This document shows positions 53,209 to 62,034 of a DNA stretch of 64,000 bases, piece by piece (positions within the stretch are counted from its first letter, which is position 1; each line of letters begins with the position of its first letter). The notes below the pieces were generated by a model, which had not been told where the DNA came from, did no database searches, and saw nothing but the letters and a program-made list of their open reading frames with translations. This DNA comes from Pseudobacteriovorax antillogorgiicola. GTDB lineage: Bacteria > Bdellovibrionota_B > Oligoflexia > Oligoflexales > Oligoflexaceae. The position numbers and the translations under genes are program-made. The stretch spans positions 1 through 64,000 of the forward strand of contig NZ_FWZT01000028.1 in assembly GCF_900177345.1 (NCBI RefSeq), read 5' to 3'.

Positions 53209-53524
53209 GTTTTAGCCTCCGTAATTCCATATTGAACTGTGCTTGTAATTATACCGCGAGTCCCTCCATGACAACGAATAAAATTGGTGCATCACGTCAC
53301 CTGTGCTGGGATTCTAAACGAGTCACGATATACCAGGTTTACAGCCTAATTTTGTGCAGTAATATTAGCTGGATATAGTTTGAACACATTTTTTTCTGGA
53401 AGTTAATTTTTTTAAAACTGAAGCATCACAGCGACAGAACACATCTTTCACAGAGCCTTGATTTTTACGAGTGGAGGCTGGTATCCCTGGTATCAATGAA
53501 GAAACACCAGGGGAGGACTCCACT
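53209..53524. other. divergent intergenic region with ribosome-site hairpin
   Basis: No gene in these 316 bases between the GDSL lipase gene and a small secreted-protein gene. The right end contains a hairpin that overlaps the ribosome site of the latter (listed separately). Confidence 0.4.
53485..53517 (+). promoter_or_regulatory. hairpin overlapping a ribosome site
   Basis: CCCTGGT (53485-53491) and ACCAGGG (53506-53512) form a perfect 7-bp stem, and its 3' arm runs into the ribosome site GGGGAGGA at 53510-53517, eight bases before the ATG at 53525. Melting or ligand binding could expose the site, as in an RNA thermometer. Confidence 0.4.
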
Positions 53525-53923
53525 ATGACATGTTATACGATCGGCCTTGTTGCTTGTTTTTTCTGGCTCTTCTCCACACCAATCCTAGCCTTAAATTTGG
53601 AATGTCAGGGAACTCTGAATCCCAATCGACAAGTTACGGTTAGCTCCGACTCTGGAAAGATAATCGGGAAAATCTATGAGGGTAATACTCTCCTTCGCCA
53701 GGGGACAGTATCACCTTTCAAGAGCGTTGATAAGCCAGGTGGGGCTGGGGAGTCTCGCAAAATCTTGAGGTCTGGAAACCCCTTAAGAGGGGGCTTTCAC
53801 ATCCGGCTCGTGGAGAAAAATGCCAAATTTCCAAACAAAGCGGGGCAAGGTCATGTGACATTCAAACACGAGGGACGCACGTTCAACGACATCATTCGCT
53901 GCAAAGAAAAGAAAGCACGATAG
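53525..53923 (+). CDS. small secreted protein of unknown function
   Basis: A 132-residue protein with a signal peptide (IGLVACFFWLFSTPILA). The mature part, about 110 residues, has two Cys residues that could form one disulfide (LECQG and IIRCKE) and a beta-rich, basic pattern. The ATG at 53525 follows GGGGAGGA; an upstream GTG frame is disfavoured. No family was recognised. Confidence 0.6.
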   Translation: MTCYTIGLVACFFWLFSTPILALNLECQGTLNPNRQVTVSSDSGKIIGKIYEGNTLLRQGTVSPFKSVDKPGGAGESRKILRSGNPLRGGFHIRLVEKNAKFPNKAGQGHVTFKHEGRTFNDIIRCKEKKAR

Positions 53924-53968
53924 CCTTCTTTGGCAATGCATATCTTTCGAATAACACGTGAACAGTCG

Positions 53969-54976
53969 CTAATTTAGAGGCCGATCATCAGAACTCGCCA
54001 CTTCATTAAGGAAGGTTACAGCGGCTTGAAACAGAGGGAACGCTAGTGCGACTCCACTGCCATCATCCAAGTCCAGACCAAGACTCATGAGTGATTCTTG
54101 AACAAGTTGATCGAGTGCCAGAGCCTGCCCAGGGTGGGCACTATCCTGACAAACGAAGACAAAGTCTGCTACTTCAGGGGCAACCCTACTGGCAAGTAAT
54201 GCCATCACCGCACCGATATAGCCATCTACCAATATGGTGATGTGATTTGAAGCGCACTGCAACATGGCTCCAAGCATCATTGCAAACTCAAAGCCTCCAA
54301 ACAGCCTCAAGATTTCCCATGGATCTTGGATATCGCCATGAACCAGCTGGATGTCTTTAAAGAAAAGTTGGTAATCTTCTTCGTTTTGTCTTAGTAGGTT
54401 TGCTTCTCCATCACCCAGAAGATAGCCCAGGATACAGTCGGCGGAAAGCCTGCCACCGACCCCACAGGTTCCGAGCCCAAGGACATTGGTGCCAGCCTTA
54501 CAACGAGCCCTCACCAAATCTCCACCAAGCCTCAAAGCTCGTTCAAGCTGTCCATGGCTCATCGCTGCCTCGCGTTTGCAATTTTTTGTGCTGGCACCGA
54601 TCCGCCGCGACAAAACCTGGGGATGGTCGACTGGCTGCTTCAAGCCAGCATCTACAACCCGCAGCATCATTCGATTCAATCTCGCAAAGGCACACACGGA
54701 AGCTCCACCTTGAGCAACATTTAAGGTTTGATGTCGTGACCAAAGCTGTGGTGTAGCGCAAATAGCTTCCTCTGCAACTCCATGATCTCCAGCAAAAAGA
54801 AACAGGGACGGTTGATTCAAGAAAGGTTTTGGCGTGCCTTGGATCAAGGCTAGGCGCAAGGCAACATCCCTGACGACGCCCATCGCCCCCATGGGGGGGA
54901 CTTTATGAGCGATATAAGATTCGATCTGCTCTTGCTTCGAGCGGCTCATCGCTGCAATTTCAAATGGGATGTTCAT
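53969..54976 (-). CDS. cobT: CobT-like nicotinate-nucleotide:DMB phosphoribosyltransferase
   Basis: A 335-residue enzyme of the lower-ligand activation step in cobalamin synthesis. Family features are PMGAMGVVRDVALRLA, FAGDHGVAEE, NVAQGGASVCAFA, GLGTCGVGGRLSAD and GGFEFAMMLGAM. The catalytic Glu of the GEG-T/S-G motif (Glu317 in Salmonella) is Asp305 here (DDGSGVAL). A conservative change, but unusual; activity may be reduced or the base specificity altered. No other cobalamin gene and no B12 riboswitch was seen nearby, which suggests salvage or ligand remodelling. Confidence 0.83.
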   Translation of the reverse strand: MNIPFEIAAMSRSKQEQIESYIAHKVPPMGAMGVVRDVALRLALIQGTPKPFLNQPSLFLFAGDHGVAEEAICATPQLWSRHQTLNVAQGGASVCAFARLNRMMLRVVDAGLKQPVDHPQVLSRRIGASTKNCKREAAMSHGQLERALRLGGDLVRARCKAGTNVLGLGTCGVGGRLSADCILGYLLGDGEANLLRQNEEDYQLFFKDIQLVHGDIQDPWEILRLFGGFEFAMMLGAMLQCASNHITILVDGYIGAVMALLASRVAPEVADFVFVCQDSAHPGQALALDQLVQESLMSLGLDLDDGSGVALAFPLFQAAVTFLNEVASSDDRPLN

Positions 54977-55118
54977 GATCTGCGATTCCTATTTGGTGAC
55001 AATCTCAGACAAGGTTCACACCCACAGCAGCAAAGATAGCTGCACGGAGCCGGTAGCACAGCAGGGTGAGAACGAAGACTTTTGACTCCTAGAAATAAAC
55101 CTTGTCTGACAAGGAAAA

Positions 55119-55778
55119 TCAACTGTCCGTGGAAGGTGACACCTTGCGGCTTACCCGTATAGCTGATGACAGCTTCTCATGAATATCTTCTAAGTCTTGC
55201 AAGCGGGCATTGTGACAGTAGAACGGAATCTTGCGCCAGCGAGGATCTTTGCGCTCTAGCGGTGGGGGATCGGAGCTTTGAAACCAGGCCCCCTTTAAAC
55301 GTGGAGTGCAGCTTAAAAAAACTAGAGAATCTGGCCATTCTGTGATGCATTGTTGAAGATACCGGGATAAGTCCAGAAAAAATTCAGCCGCCTGCCTCAA
55401 TCGAATCCGTGAGCCGAGCCGTGACTTGCCTTTCTGTGCCAGATAGCTGAGCTGAGACTTGCCCTGACTTTTACGAACCATATACTTCTGGATATTCTTC
55501 GATCGGATCAAGCGGTCCCCTTCTGCGATTCCTATTGCAGCACGACCAGCTTGCATGATAATGATGATAAATGGCTGGTTTTCCTCGATTTGCTTAAGCA
55601 ATCGTGACGGATAGGCTAGCTCCCCCGTCCGGAGAACCACAGGCACTTCAAGACAGTGCTCCCCAGCCTGATCTTTAATCATGATTTCATCAATGTGAAT
55701 ATCATAAGTCGCATCTTTCGGCGGAAAGCTCAACAGCCACTGATGAAACTGATGGTACGATAATGATTTTTGACTCAT
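55119..55778 (-). CDS. Vms1-like release factor (VLRF1), peptidyl-tRNA hydrolase
   Basis: A 219-residue protein matching the bacterial VLRF1 domain, an eRF1-like fold known from yeast Vms1/ANKZF1, which releases nascent chains from stalled 60S subunits. Diagnostic features are YMVRKSQGKSQ with Gln109 at the catalytic GxxQ position, the following KSRLGSRIRLRQAAEF helix (compare KSAGxxLRRYNE), the IFL-type strand (LVFLSC) and the late DPRWRKIPF then a helix with IHEKLSS. The start at 55778 follows GGGGGG. The role is most likely peptidyl-tRNA cleavage in ribosome rescue; tRNA-end removal is an alternative. It is divergent from an HD hydrolase gene with 35 bases between starts. Confidence 0.8.
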   Translation of the reverse strand: MSQKSLSYHQFHQWLLSFPPKDATYDIHIDEIMIKDQAGEHCLEVPVVLRTGELAYPSRLLKQIEENQPFIIIIMQAGRAAIGIAEGDRLIRSKNIQKYMVRKSQGKSQLSYLAQKGKSRLGSRIRLRQAAEFFLDLSRYLQQCITEWPDSLVFLSCTPRLKGAWFQSSDPPPLERKDPRWRKIPFYCHNARLQDLEDIHEKLSSAIRVSRKVSPSTDS

Positions 55779-55813
55779 AGCACACAAGCCCCCCTTCAAG
55801 GAGAGATTAATTT

Positions 55814-56428
55814 ATGAAAAAATGGGCTACATGGCAAGAACATGGCTTTTTTGAACAGCCACAGGAATTTTTTGATGCTGTGGAAGCGAACGGATTTCGC
55901 GACTATCCGGAACTTGGAGCCCTGCGCCAGGTACCCCAGGATAGCATATGGCACCCAGAGGGTGACGTCTGGACCCACACCAAGCTCGTGTGTATCGAGG
56001 CCGAAAGGCTGGCAAGAAGCTACGGTCTTTCCAAGGAGGAAACTCAGGCTGTTTTGCTTTCAGCTCTTTGTCACGATCTAGGCAAAGCAACTTGCACTCA
56101 CTTTTGGAAGGGTCGCTGGTGCTCACCAAAACATGGCCCCGTAGGTGAGCGCAGTACACGACTATTACTACAGCGAATTAATTGCCCCCAGGAGACCATT
56201 GACCTCGTAGTACCATTGGTTCGCGAGCACCTTAGCCATGCAAACCTAAAAGACCCTAGTGAGAGGGCTGTAAGACGTTTGCTTTCCCGCTTGCAACCAG
56301 CACCCTTTCACTTGCTCAAAGTACTTGTTGAGGCTGACTTGAGTGGTCGGCCACCTCTCCCCAAAGGACTCCCAAGCTATTGGCCAAAAATAGAAGCTGT
56401 GATTCAATACCTTGAAAATAAAACCTAA
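55814..56428 (+). CDS. HD-domain phosphohydrolase
   Basis: A 204-residue protein with an HD metal-phosphohydrolase domain. The metal ligands are in DVWTHTKLV (His), LCHDLGKA (His-Asp), the KHGPVGERS helix and a later Asp. The set is like the HD domain found in some bacterial CCA-adding enzymes (PLVREHLSHAN), which act as 2',3'-phosphodiesterases and phosphatases at tRNA ends. It starts 35 bases from the divergent VLRF1 start, so a shared role in tRNA or ribosome rescue is plausible but not shown. AAGGAG precedes the ATG. Confidence 0.8.
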   Translation: MKKWATWQEHGFFEQPQEFFDAVEANGFRDYPELGALRQVPQDSIWHPEGDVWTHTKLVCIEAERLARSYGLSKEETQAVLLSALCHDLGKATCTHFWKGRWCSPKHGPVGERSTRLLLQRINCPQETIDLVVPLVREHLSHANLKDPSERAVRRLLSRLQPAPFHLLKVLVEADLSGRPPLPKGLPSYWPKIEAVIQYLENKT

Positions 56429-56578
56429 ATCAAACCCTCTTAAATGGAATCACCCACTACCTAAGGCCTCGACAAGTAAGTATTTTATATTTTATTTCAA
56501 TAAGTTGAATCTCAAATCATAAGTTTTTGCAAAGACTCGCCGAAGTTGACTTCACGGTCATTTGCGTAGGAAAAAAGA

Positions 56579-57808
56579 TTGAGTTCACAGGCTAAAAAAA
56601 CAGATCTACCTCCAGAGGATGAGTTTGAGAAACTCCGGAGAGAACTGAAATCTTACAAAGAACGGGAAGAGAAAGCGATCAACGATCGTACCAATCTCCA
56701 GTACCTGCTCTATACAACACGTGATATGACCGAGATCGAAAGTCTCAACGAGATGATCCAGCTGGTCTTGGAAAGACTTTACAACACCTATCGCCCATGG
56801 GGATTTGCCCTACTTATAGAAAACGCTGACCGCCCCACTGTTATCGAATATATGGGTTTTCTTGGTTTAGGCAATGATTCCAAAAGATTGGTACTCTCTC
56901 ACCATGAGATCATCACCAATGACATCGCTAAAACAGGCGGCATGAACGACGACGACATCGATTTATTCTTCGATGATGATAAAGACGATGACTTCATGTT
57001 TACTGTAGGCCCTGCTGAAACGGAAGACGATAAGAAGCCCAAGGTAGATGTGGACGAGGATACAGATAATCATAACTATGTGTATGGTAGTGATAAGGAA
57101 GCAGTCTCTAAAATCCTTGCCCCTGATGGCGATGCTGAATGGATGGTCATGCCGGGTAACATTGGAGAAGAACACGAACTAAAGGTATTTATCCGCGGCG
57201 TAACAATCGACTCAGAAACACTCGCTACCATTCGTCTATTTCTAAGCCTGGTTTCAGCATTGATTCATAACCATCTCTTGCAGAACAAGCTAGAAAAGCT
57301 AGCCAATACCGATGCGCTCACAGGGCTTGTCAATCGCGGGGGACTCGATGCCTCCATGGAGCAATACAAGCACATGGCTCGGGAGACCGATGAGTTTGTA
57401 TTTGCCATCATTGCCATTGACGTTAACGGTTTGAAGTATGTGAACGACACCTTCGGCCATGAGGCAGGTGACAAGCTGATCAATACCGTAGGTGATATCC
57501 TTAGACGCTCCTGCCGCAAAACAGATGTGATCTCTCGCTCCGGCGGCGATGAGTTCATCATTCTTTGCCCCAATACCAACTTTGAGAAAACCATCGCAAT
57601 CGTGGACCGAATTCGCAAATATGAGCAAGAGACCAAGCTCACGTTCACCCACAAAGAGACAGGGGCTACTGAGTCTGTTTCAGTTCGAATGAGTTTGGGT
57701 GTGGCTGACTCCGACGAGTTCGAGCCCAGTAAAGTTCTTGCTGAGGCAGATCATCGGGAATCACTCGATAAGCAGGAATACTACAAAACTCACAAGAAAT
57801 ACCGCTAA
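56579..57808 (+). CDS. diguanylate cyclase (GGDEF) with acidic insert
   Basis: A 409-residue cytoplasmic protein. Residues about 10-35 are a coiled coil, then a GAF-like region (about 45-240) is interrupted by a strongly acidic, Asp-rich stretch (about 120-175). The C-terminal GGDEF domain has the intact active site in SRSGGDEFIILCP, and the RxxD product-inhibition I-site (RKTD) is placed five residues upstream. It should make c-di-GMP and be feedback-inhibited. The TTG start follows AGGA. A PilZ-like domain at 37 kb suggests one c-di-GMP target in the same region. Confidence 0.88.
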   Translation: MSSQAKKTDLPPEDEFEKLRRELKSYKEREEKAINDRTNLQYLLYTTRDMTEIESLNEMIQLVLERLYNTYRPWGFALLIENADRPTVIEYMGFLGLGNDSKRLVLSHHEIITNDIAKTGGMNDDDIDLFFDDDKDDDFMFTVGPAETEDDKKPKVDVDEDTDNHNYVYGSDKEAVSKILAPDGDAEWMVMPGNIGEEHELKVFIRGVTIDSETLATIRLFLSLVSALIHNHLLQNKLEKLANTDALTGLVNRGGLDASMEQYKHMARETDEFVFAIIAIDVNGLKYVNDTFGHEAGDKLINTVGDILRRSCRKTDVISRSGGDEFIILCPNTNFEKTIAIVDRIRKYEQETKLTFTHKETGATESVSVRMSLGVADSDEFEPSKVLAEADHRESLDKQEYYKTHKKYR

Positions 57809-57822
57809 GCCTTCGAAAAATA

Positions 57823-58200
57823 CTAGGAAAGCATGGCGCGCATCGACTCCAGCACCGTTATAGCAGGAGGCCCTTGGAGCCCAAAGCACTCATGAATCGC
57901 CATGAGAGCTCCATTATTATCGCCTTGTTGGATGAGTATTCGGATTTGCATGGCCCGGCTTTGGATACCATGATCTTTCTGATAGCAGGCATGATAATAC
58001 TCGGCTGCATGATATGCGTTCTTCTCGTCTAGATTCAAGATCTGCTCCAGAATCTGCGCCGCGATTCCAATCTGCCCTCCGACAATGGCAAAGGCAAACA
58101 TCGCAAAGTTTGCTTCTTTGGGCTTTTCTTCCGGGGGCTTATAGTTTGTTGGAAACTTTAATAGCTTGCCTGCATTCTTGGGATCGCTCTTAAACTTCAT
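57823..58200 (-). CDS. small helical (TPR-like) protein of unknown function
   Basis: A 125-residue protein with helix-loop-helix repeats (QIGIAAQILEQILNLDEKNAYH, YQKDHGIQSRAMQIRILIQ) that resemble one or two TPR-like units. No signal or membrane segment. It is convergent with the diguanylate cyclase gene with 14 bases between stops. Function unknown. Confidence 0.55.
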   Translation of the reverse strand: MKFKSDPKNAGKLLKFPTNYKPPEEKPKEANFAMFAFAIVGGQIGIAAQILEQILNLDEKNAYHAAEYYHACYQKDHGIQSRAMQIRILIQQGDNNGALMAIHECFGLQGPPAITVLESMRAMLS

Positions 58201-58392
58201 AGGACAGTGGTTCCTCAGTCAGTTTTAGGAGAGGATACAACTAGGGCCAAGTTAGCTACTAAAAGCCACAATTGATTTGCTGCAGAACGCAGCTTTCCCT
58301 AGGACAAACCCGTATCGGAAGTTTAGACCCGAAAATACAAAGAATTCTAAGGTATCAAATTTTCCTAAAAATTACGATACTATGCCAGACAA

Positions 58393-59232
58393 CTACTCAT
58401 CACCCACTGCAAGATCCACATAGCTGACAGCATAAGTCATGGAAAAATCACTGTGCATACAGTCTCCATTGTCGTTATCACCAGTAGCTACCAATGAAAC
58501 CATTAAGGTCTCGCGACCAGAAAGCTTTGCAGATAGTATCGCGAAATCCTCTGGAAAATATTGCACTGCCAACTGCCCAAAAGTATCCGTCTCTGGAATC
58601 TCGCAGCCAGAGTTGGCTCCCAAGCAATATGGATCAGCATCAAAATCAACAGCCATGCCCCTGACTGACTCAAACTCCCAAAAGTAGAGTCCTTCTTTTT
58701 GGCTCAAACGAGAGAAGAAGCTGCGATTGCTACTCATGATCACAAAACTCTCCAAGGTCATTACTAGCAGATCGTCGTATTGGAGCTGCGAGCTTTGTGA
58801 AGTCATCGAAAGCCCGCAAACAAGTGCTTCCGTTCCTGGCAGTTCAATTTGAGAGAATTGCTGGGACACCGCTTGAATCCTGCCATTCACACGCCCTAAA
58901 TTTTCACCTTCGCCAAACGCGCACTCACTAATTGCAGGGAAGGAAAGAGTCTGCACCACAGTTTTTTGTGTGAGTTGAGAGCATAGATCGACAACATCCT
59001 GACTTTCAACTAAACCTTCCGACTCAAGAGCTTCGGCAGCTTCCTCAGAGGGATTCACCACAATAGCATCGGAGGATGACGGAGCAACGACGACCTCTTC
59101 GGTCTTCGTATCACCTTTGAAGGTGCCGCCACCAACATCAACCCCTGAGAACCCTATACCATCGCCTGAGCAGCCATTCAGCAAGATGGCTTTTGCGAGT
59201 ATGGAGTAAGTTTTAAATCGCAAGTCTGCCAT
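58393..59232 (-). CDS. lipoprotein of unknown function
   Basis: A 279-residue lipoprotein. The ATG at 59232, after GGAGG at seven bases, gives a signal ending in the lipobox LLNGC-S; a longer frame start at 59304 is disfavoured. After an Asp/Glu-rich linker the mature protein has seven Cys residues, some spaced as disulfide pairs, and beta-strand patterns. No family was recognised. Confidence 0.6.
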   Translation of the reverse strand: MADLRFKTYSILAKAILLNGCSGDGIGFSGVDVGGGTFKGDTKTEEVVVAPSSSDAIVVNPSEEAAEALESEGLVESQDVVDLCSQLTQKTVVQTLSFPAISECAFGEGENLGRVNGRIQAVSQQFSQIELPGTEALVCGLSMTSQSSQLQYDDLLVMTLESFVIMSSNRSFFSRLSQKEGLYFWEFESVRGMAVDFDADPYCLGANSGCEIPETDTFGQLAVQYFPEDFAILSAKLSGRETLMVSLVATGDNDNGDCMHSDFSMTYAVSYVDLAVGDE

Positions 59233-59509
59233 GATAGGACCTCCAAGTTCATGACCAAGAAGTCTTTCGGTAAGATAAGAGGCAAAAATAAGAAACCTTG
59301 TCACCGATGGCAGTTTTTCAATTTTGTAAGGAAATTTAGCAGTCTATCGGAACAGCGCAATTCTGATTGAAGAGAAAAAATCAGCAAGCCTCACACAGCT
59401 TGCTTCTGGGAAACTTATTTACCCGAAGTTCTTATAAAGAAATCAAAAGATTATGATTTTTATTCATCCACGTGATCGGAGCTGAAGAACCGGTGGCACC
59501 GACCCTCCG

Positions 59510-60709
59510 TTATATACCAAGCTCTAACATCATGTCAGATGCTGGGCCGACCCCTGCACCAGCCCCAACTTTCTGACCTTCGCCTTTCAAGCAGTACTCA
59601 AGGGCCCCTAACAAAGTGAGAACCTGATTCTTCCCGCAGGCATCCCCCATCAAACCAATTCTCCAGACCTTGCCTTTAAACGCACCTAGTCCCCCTCCGA
59701 TTTCAATGTTGAAATCTTGTAGCAGACGCCTTCGCACTTTCGCATCATCTACACCATCAGGAATAGCCACCGCGTTCAATTGTGGAAGCCGATGAGCTTT
59801 GTCAGCCATGAACTGTAAGCCTAAGCCCTCCAAGCCTGCAGCGAGGCAACGGTGAAGATTGTCGTGCCGTTGCCAACGAGTCTCCAATCCTTCCTCACAG
59901 ATCTGCTGCAAGGCTGCATGCAAACCGTAGTTCATCGACACGGGAGCTGTATGATGATAGGCCCGTTCTCCTCCCCAATAGCCCATGACCATACTTAAGT
60001 CGAGATACCAGCTTTGTACCTTACTCTTCCGTGAACTCAAGACATCAGCCGCTCGCTGACTAAAGGAAACTGGTGCTAACCCAGGAGGACAGCTAAGGCA
60101 CTTCTGCGATCCGCTGTACACCGCATCGATTCCCCACTCATCAACCATCACAGGCACCCCTGCCAGCGAGGTCACTGCGTCGACAATCAAAAATCCATCG
60201 TCTCCATGAACGAGTTCACCAATGCCATCTAAAGGCTGCAATGCACCAGTTGAAGTTTCCCCATGTACAAGTCCTAAAAACTTAGGCTTGTGAGTTTGCC
60301 AAGCATTCTTTACCTCTGCCAATGAGAAGACTTCGCCCCAGGGCTTTTCAATGGTGACAACTTCTGCCCCTGCCCGTTCCGCCACATCGGCCATTCTCTT
60401 GCCAAAAACGCCGTTGACTCCAATTAGGATTTTGTCGCCTTCTTGGATTAGATTCACAATGCAAGCTTCCATTCCGGCGGAGCCAGTGGCACTAATCGGG
60501 ATCGTCAGCTCATTGTTTGTTTGAAAAACATAGCGAAGCATTGACTGATTATCATCCATTATGCTTAAAAACTCGGGGTCAAGGTGCCCTACAAGTGGCT
60601 TTGCCATAGCTTCCCGAACCCGATCGGAAACATCGCTAGGCCCAGGTCCCATAAGAACTCGGCGAGGTGGGTTGAGCGACTTTACCTGTGGAGCTTGTTG
60701 GATTGACAT
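59510..60709 (-). CDS. class V aminotransferase (alanine-glyoxylate type)
   Basis: A 399-residue PLP-dependent aminotransferase of the alanine-glyoxylate / serine-pyruvate group. The N-terminal [16 protein letters not shown], the PLP-phosphate turn [10 protein letters not shown], the [11 protein letters not shown] segment and the Schiff-base Lys in [12 protein letters not shown] are in family order. It interconverts glyoxylate and glycine (or serine and hydroxypyruvate). The start follows GGGGGA. Single gene. Confidence 0.93.
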   Translation of the reverse strand: MSIQQAPQVKSLNPPRRVLMGPGPSDVSDRVREAMAKPLVGHLDPEFLSIMDDNQSMLRYVFQTNNELTIPISATGSAGMEACIVNLIQEGDKILIGVNGVFGKRMADVAERAGAEVVTIEKPWGEVFSLAEVKNAWQTHKPKFLGLVHGETSTGALQPLDGIGELVHGDDGFLIVDAVTSLAGVPVMVDEWGIDAVYSGSQKCLSCPPGLAPVSFSQRAADVLSSRKSKVQSWYLDLSMVMGYWGGERAYHHTAPVSMNYGLHAALQQICEEGLETRWQRHDNLHRCLAAGLEGLGLQFMADKAHRLPQLNAVAIPDGVDDAKVRRRLLQDFNIEIGGGLGAFKGKVWRIGLMGDACGKNQVLTLLGALEYCLKGEGQKVGAGAGVGPASDMMLELGI

Positions 60710-60833
60710 ATGATCCCCCGTTGTCTTGATAAATCTGCAATTGATGACGGCACGAAGGATACTACGTTTTCTTTAGGACGCCGACATCTTTTTTAGCCAT
60801 TCCTCTCAACAGCTCCCAGACATCACTTCAAGA

Positions 60834-61628
60834 CTAGAGGACATAGAAACCAATTGCTACGTATAGGTAAGATGGATCGATATTACGATCCCATAGTGTT
60901 TCAGCTGACTGGCGCCAGTCACCGTCACTTGTAATCTGACTCCATTCGAAGGTATCTGACTCCTTGACAAGCACAGAAGGCTTCATACCCACAATCAGAT
61001 AAAACCTCGATCCCTGGCTTTGCCAGGCAAAGTCTAAACAGGCTGATTGGCTGGAGCTGATAAACGTAAAAGCCGCATTGGGGTCAGCTCTTGGATTTAG
61101 ATACTCGAATGATAACCATGAGACCTCGTATCCTAGGCCAATACTCAGCCCACTCGTGAAGACATACCGACCACCTGTAGCAGCTGAATAGCGATTATGA
61201 GCGATAACAACCTCTCCCAGGCCATTCAATTGCTGAAGTTGGTGAGCAGACCCATTCACAAACCATTGCCAGCGTCGCCAGTTCAAGTGCCCTGCCACCA
61301 TTGGCCCCGATGCATGACTCCCGGCTCCTCCCACAGCAAACCCTAAGCGATAGGGAAGATGCATACTTTTCATTCTCAATTTTGATTTCTTTTCTCTGAC
61401 CACTGGATTTGACTTGAGTCGACTTTTTCTGCTTCTGGGAGTCTTGGGCGCAGCGGTAGCCTTGGTTTCCTTGAAATTCACATTCTGATTTTTCGTAGGA
61501 GTTGCTGGTATTTCCGGTTTTAAAGGCTTTGCCAAAGCGCTTGGGGGGAAGATACTCAAGTAGTACCACATCGTAGTACAGTATAGAATGAAGCATCCGC
61601 GATAGGTTTTCCTAGCTTTGACAGCCAA
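60834..61628 (-). CDS. exported protein, probable beta-barrel
   Basis: A 264-residue protein. A signal peptide (about residues 10-33, with FILYCTTMWYYLSIFPPSALA) is followed by a Lys/Pro/Thr-rich linker (about 34-80) and then a mainly beta region (about 85-264) with many aromatic residues, ending YVAIGFYVL, which resembles the terminal strand of outer-membrane barrels. No family was recognised. It could be an outer-membrane protein with a cell-wall-spanning linker. Confidence 0.55.
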   Translation of the reverse strand: MAVKARKTYRGCFILYCTTMWYYLSIFPPSALAKPLKPEIPATPTKNQNVNFKETKATAAPKTPRSRKSRLKSNPVVREKKSKLRMKSMHLPYRLGFAVGGAGSHASGPMVAGHLNWRRWQWFVNGSAHQLQQLNGLGEVVIAHNRYSAATGGRYVFTSGLSIGLGYEVSWLSFEYLNPRADPNAAFTFISSSQSACLDFAWQSQGSRFYLIVGMKPSVLVKESDTFEWSQITSDGDWRQSAETLWDRNIDPSYLYVAIGFYVL

Positions 61629-62034
61629 GCTTGTCTCCTTTAACGTCCTTGACTGCCTGTCATCGGCGGAACTTCATGGGGAGATAAAAGTCTTGTGAAG
61701 AAACGCCCTGCACGCTGCGTCGTCGTTGACATAACTGGACGCTAAATTGAGACGCCAGTGGCAGAGTTCCAAAACCTTTACCAAAACAAAAGAAATAGAA
61801 GCTTGAATTGTGCCCCTTTAAGGGTACAGCAAGATCCCCTTCACTTGCGTAGCTTACTAATTTTGCATCATTATTCATAAGTGATTTTTTATCCCTTAAG
61901 CCAGACGGTCATCATAAGGGGAAAATTTTTGAGTATTTTTAAACTACTGGAGCATCTTCAGTTAGAAATTCTTAGGTCTCTAGGAGTTGGGCCGATATCT
62001 TGGACGTCAGAAGAATGCTGAAAGGATATCGACC
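61629..62034. other. divergent intergenic region
   Basis: About 400 bases between an exported-protein gene and the chemoreceptor gene. It contains a minus-strand frame of 72 codons (61660-61878) that I do not support as a gene. The right end has AAGGA eight bases before the chemoreceptor ATG. No other element was recognised. Confidence 0.4.

Noticed and set aside
54977-55118. Possible cobalamin riboswitch upstream of cobT
   Set aside because: The conserved B12 box could not be found in this short leader on the coding strand.
61660-61878. 72-codon minus-strand frame between an exported-protein gene and the chemoreceptor gene
   Set aside because: The ribosome site is poorly spaced, composition does not look like a folded or exported protein, and nothing recognisable is encoded.
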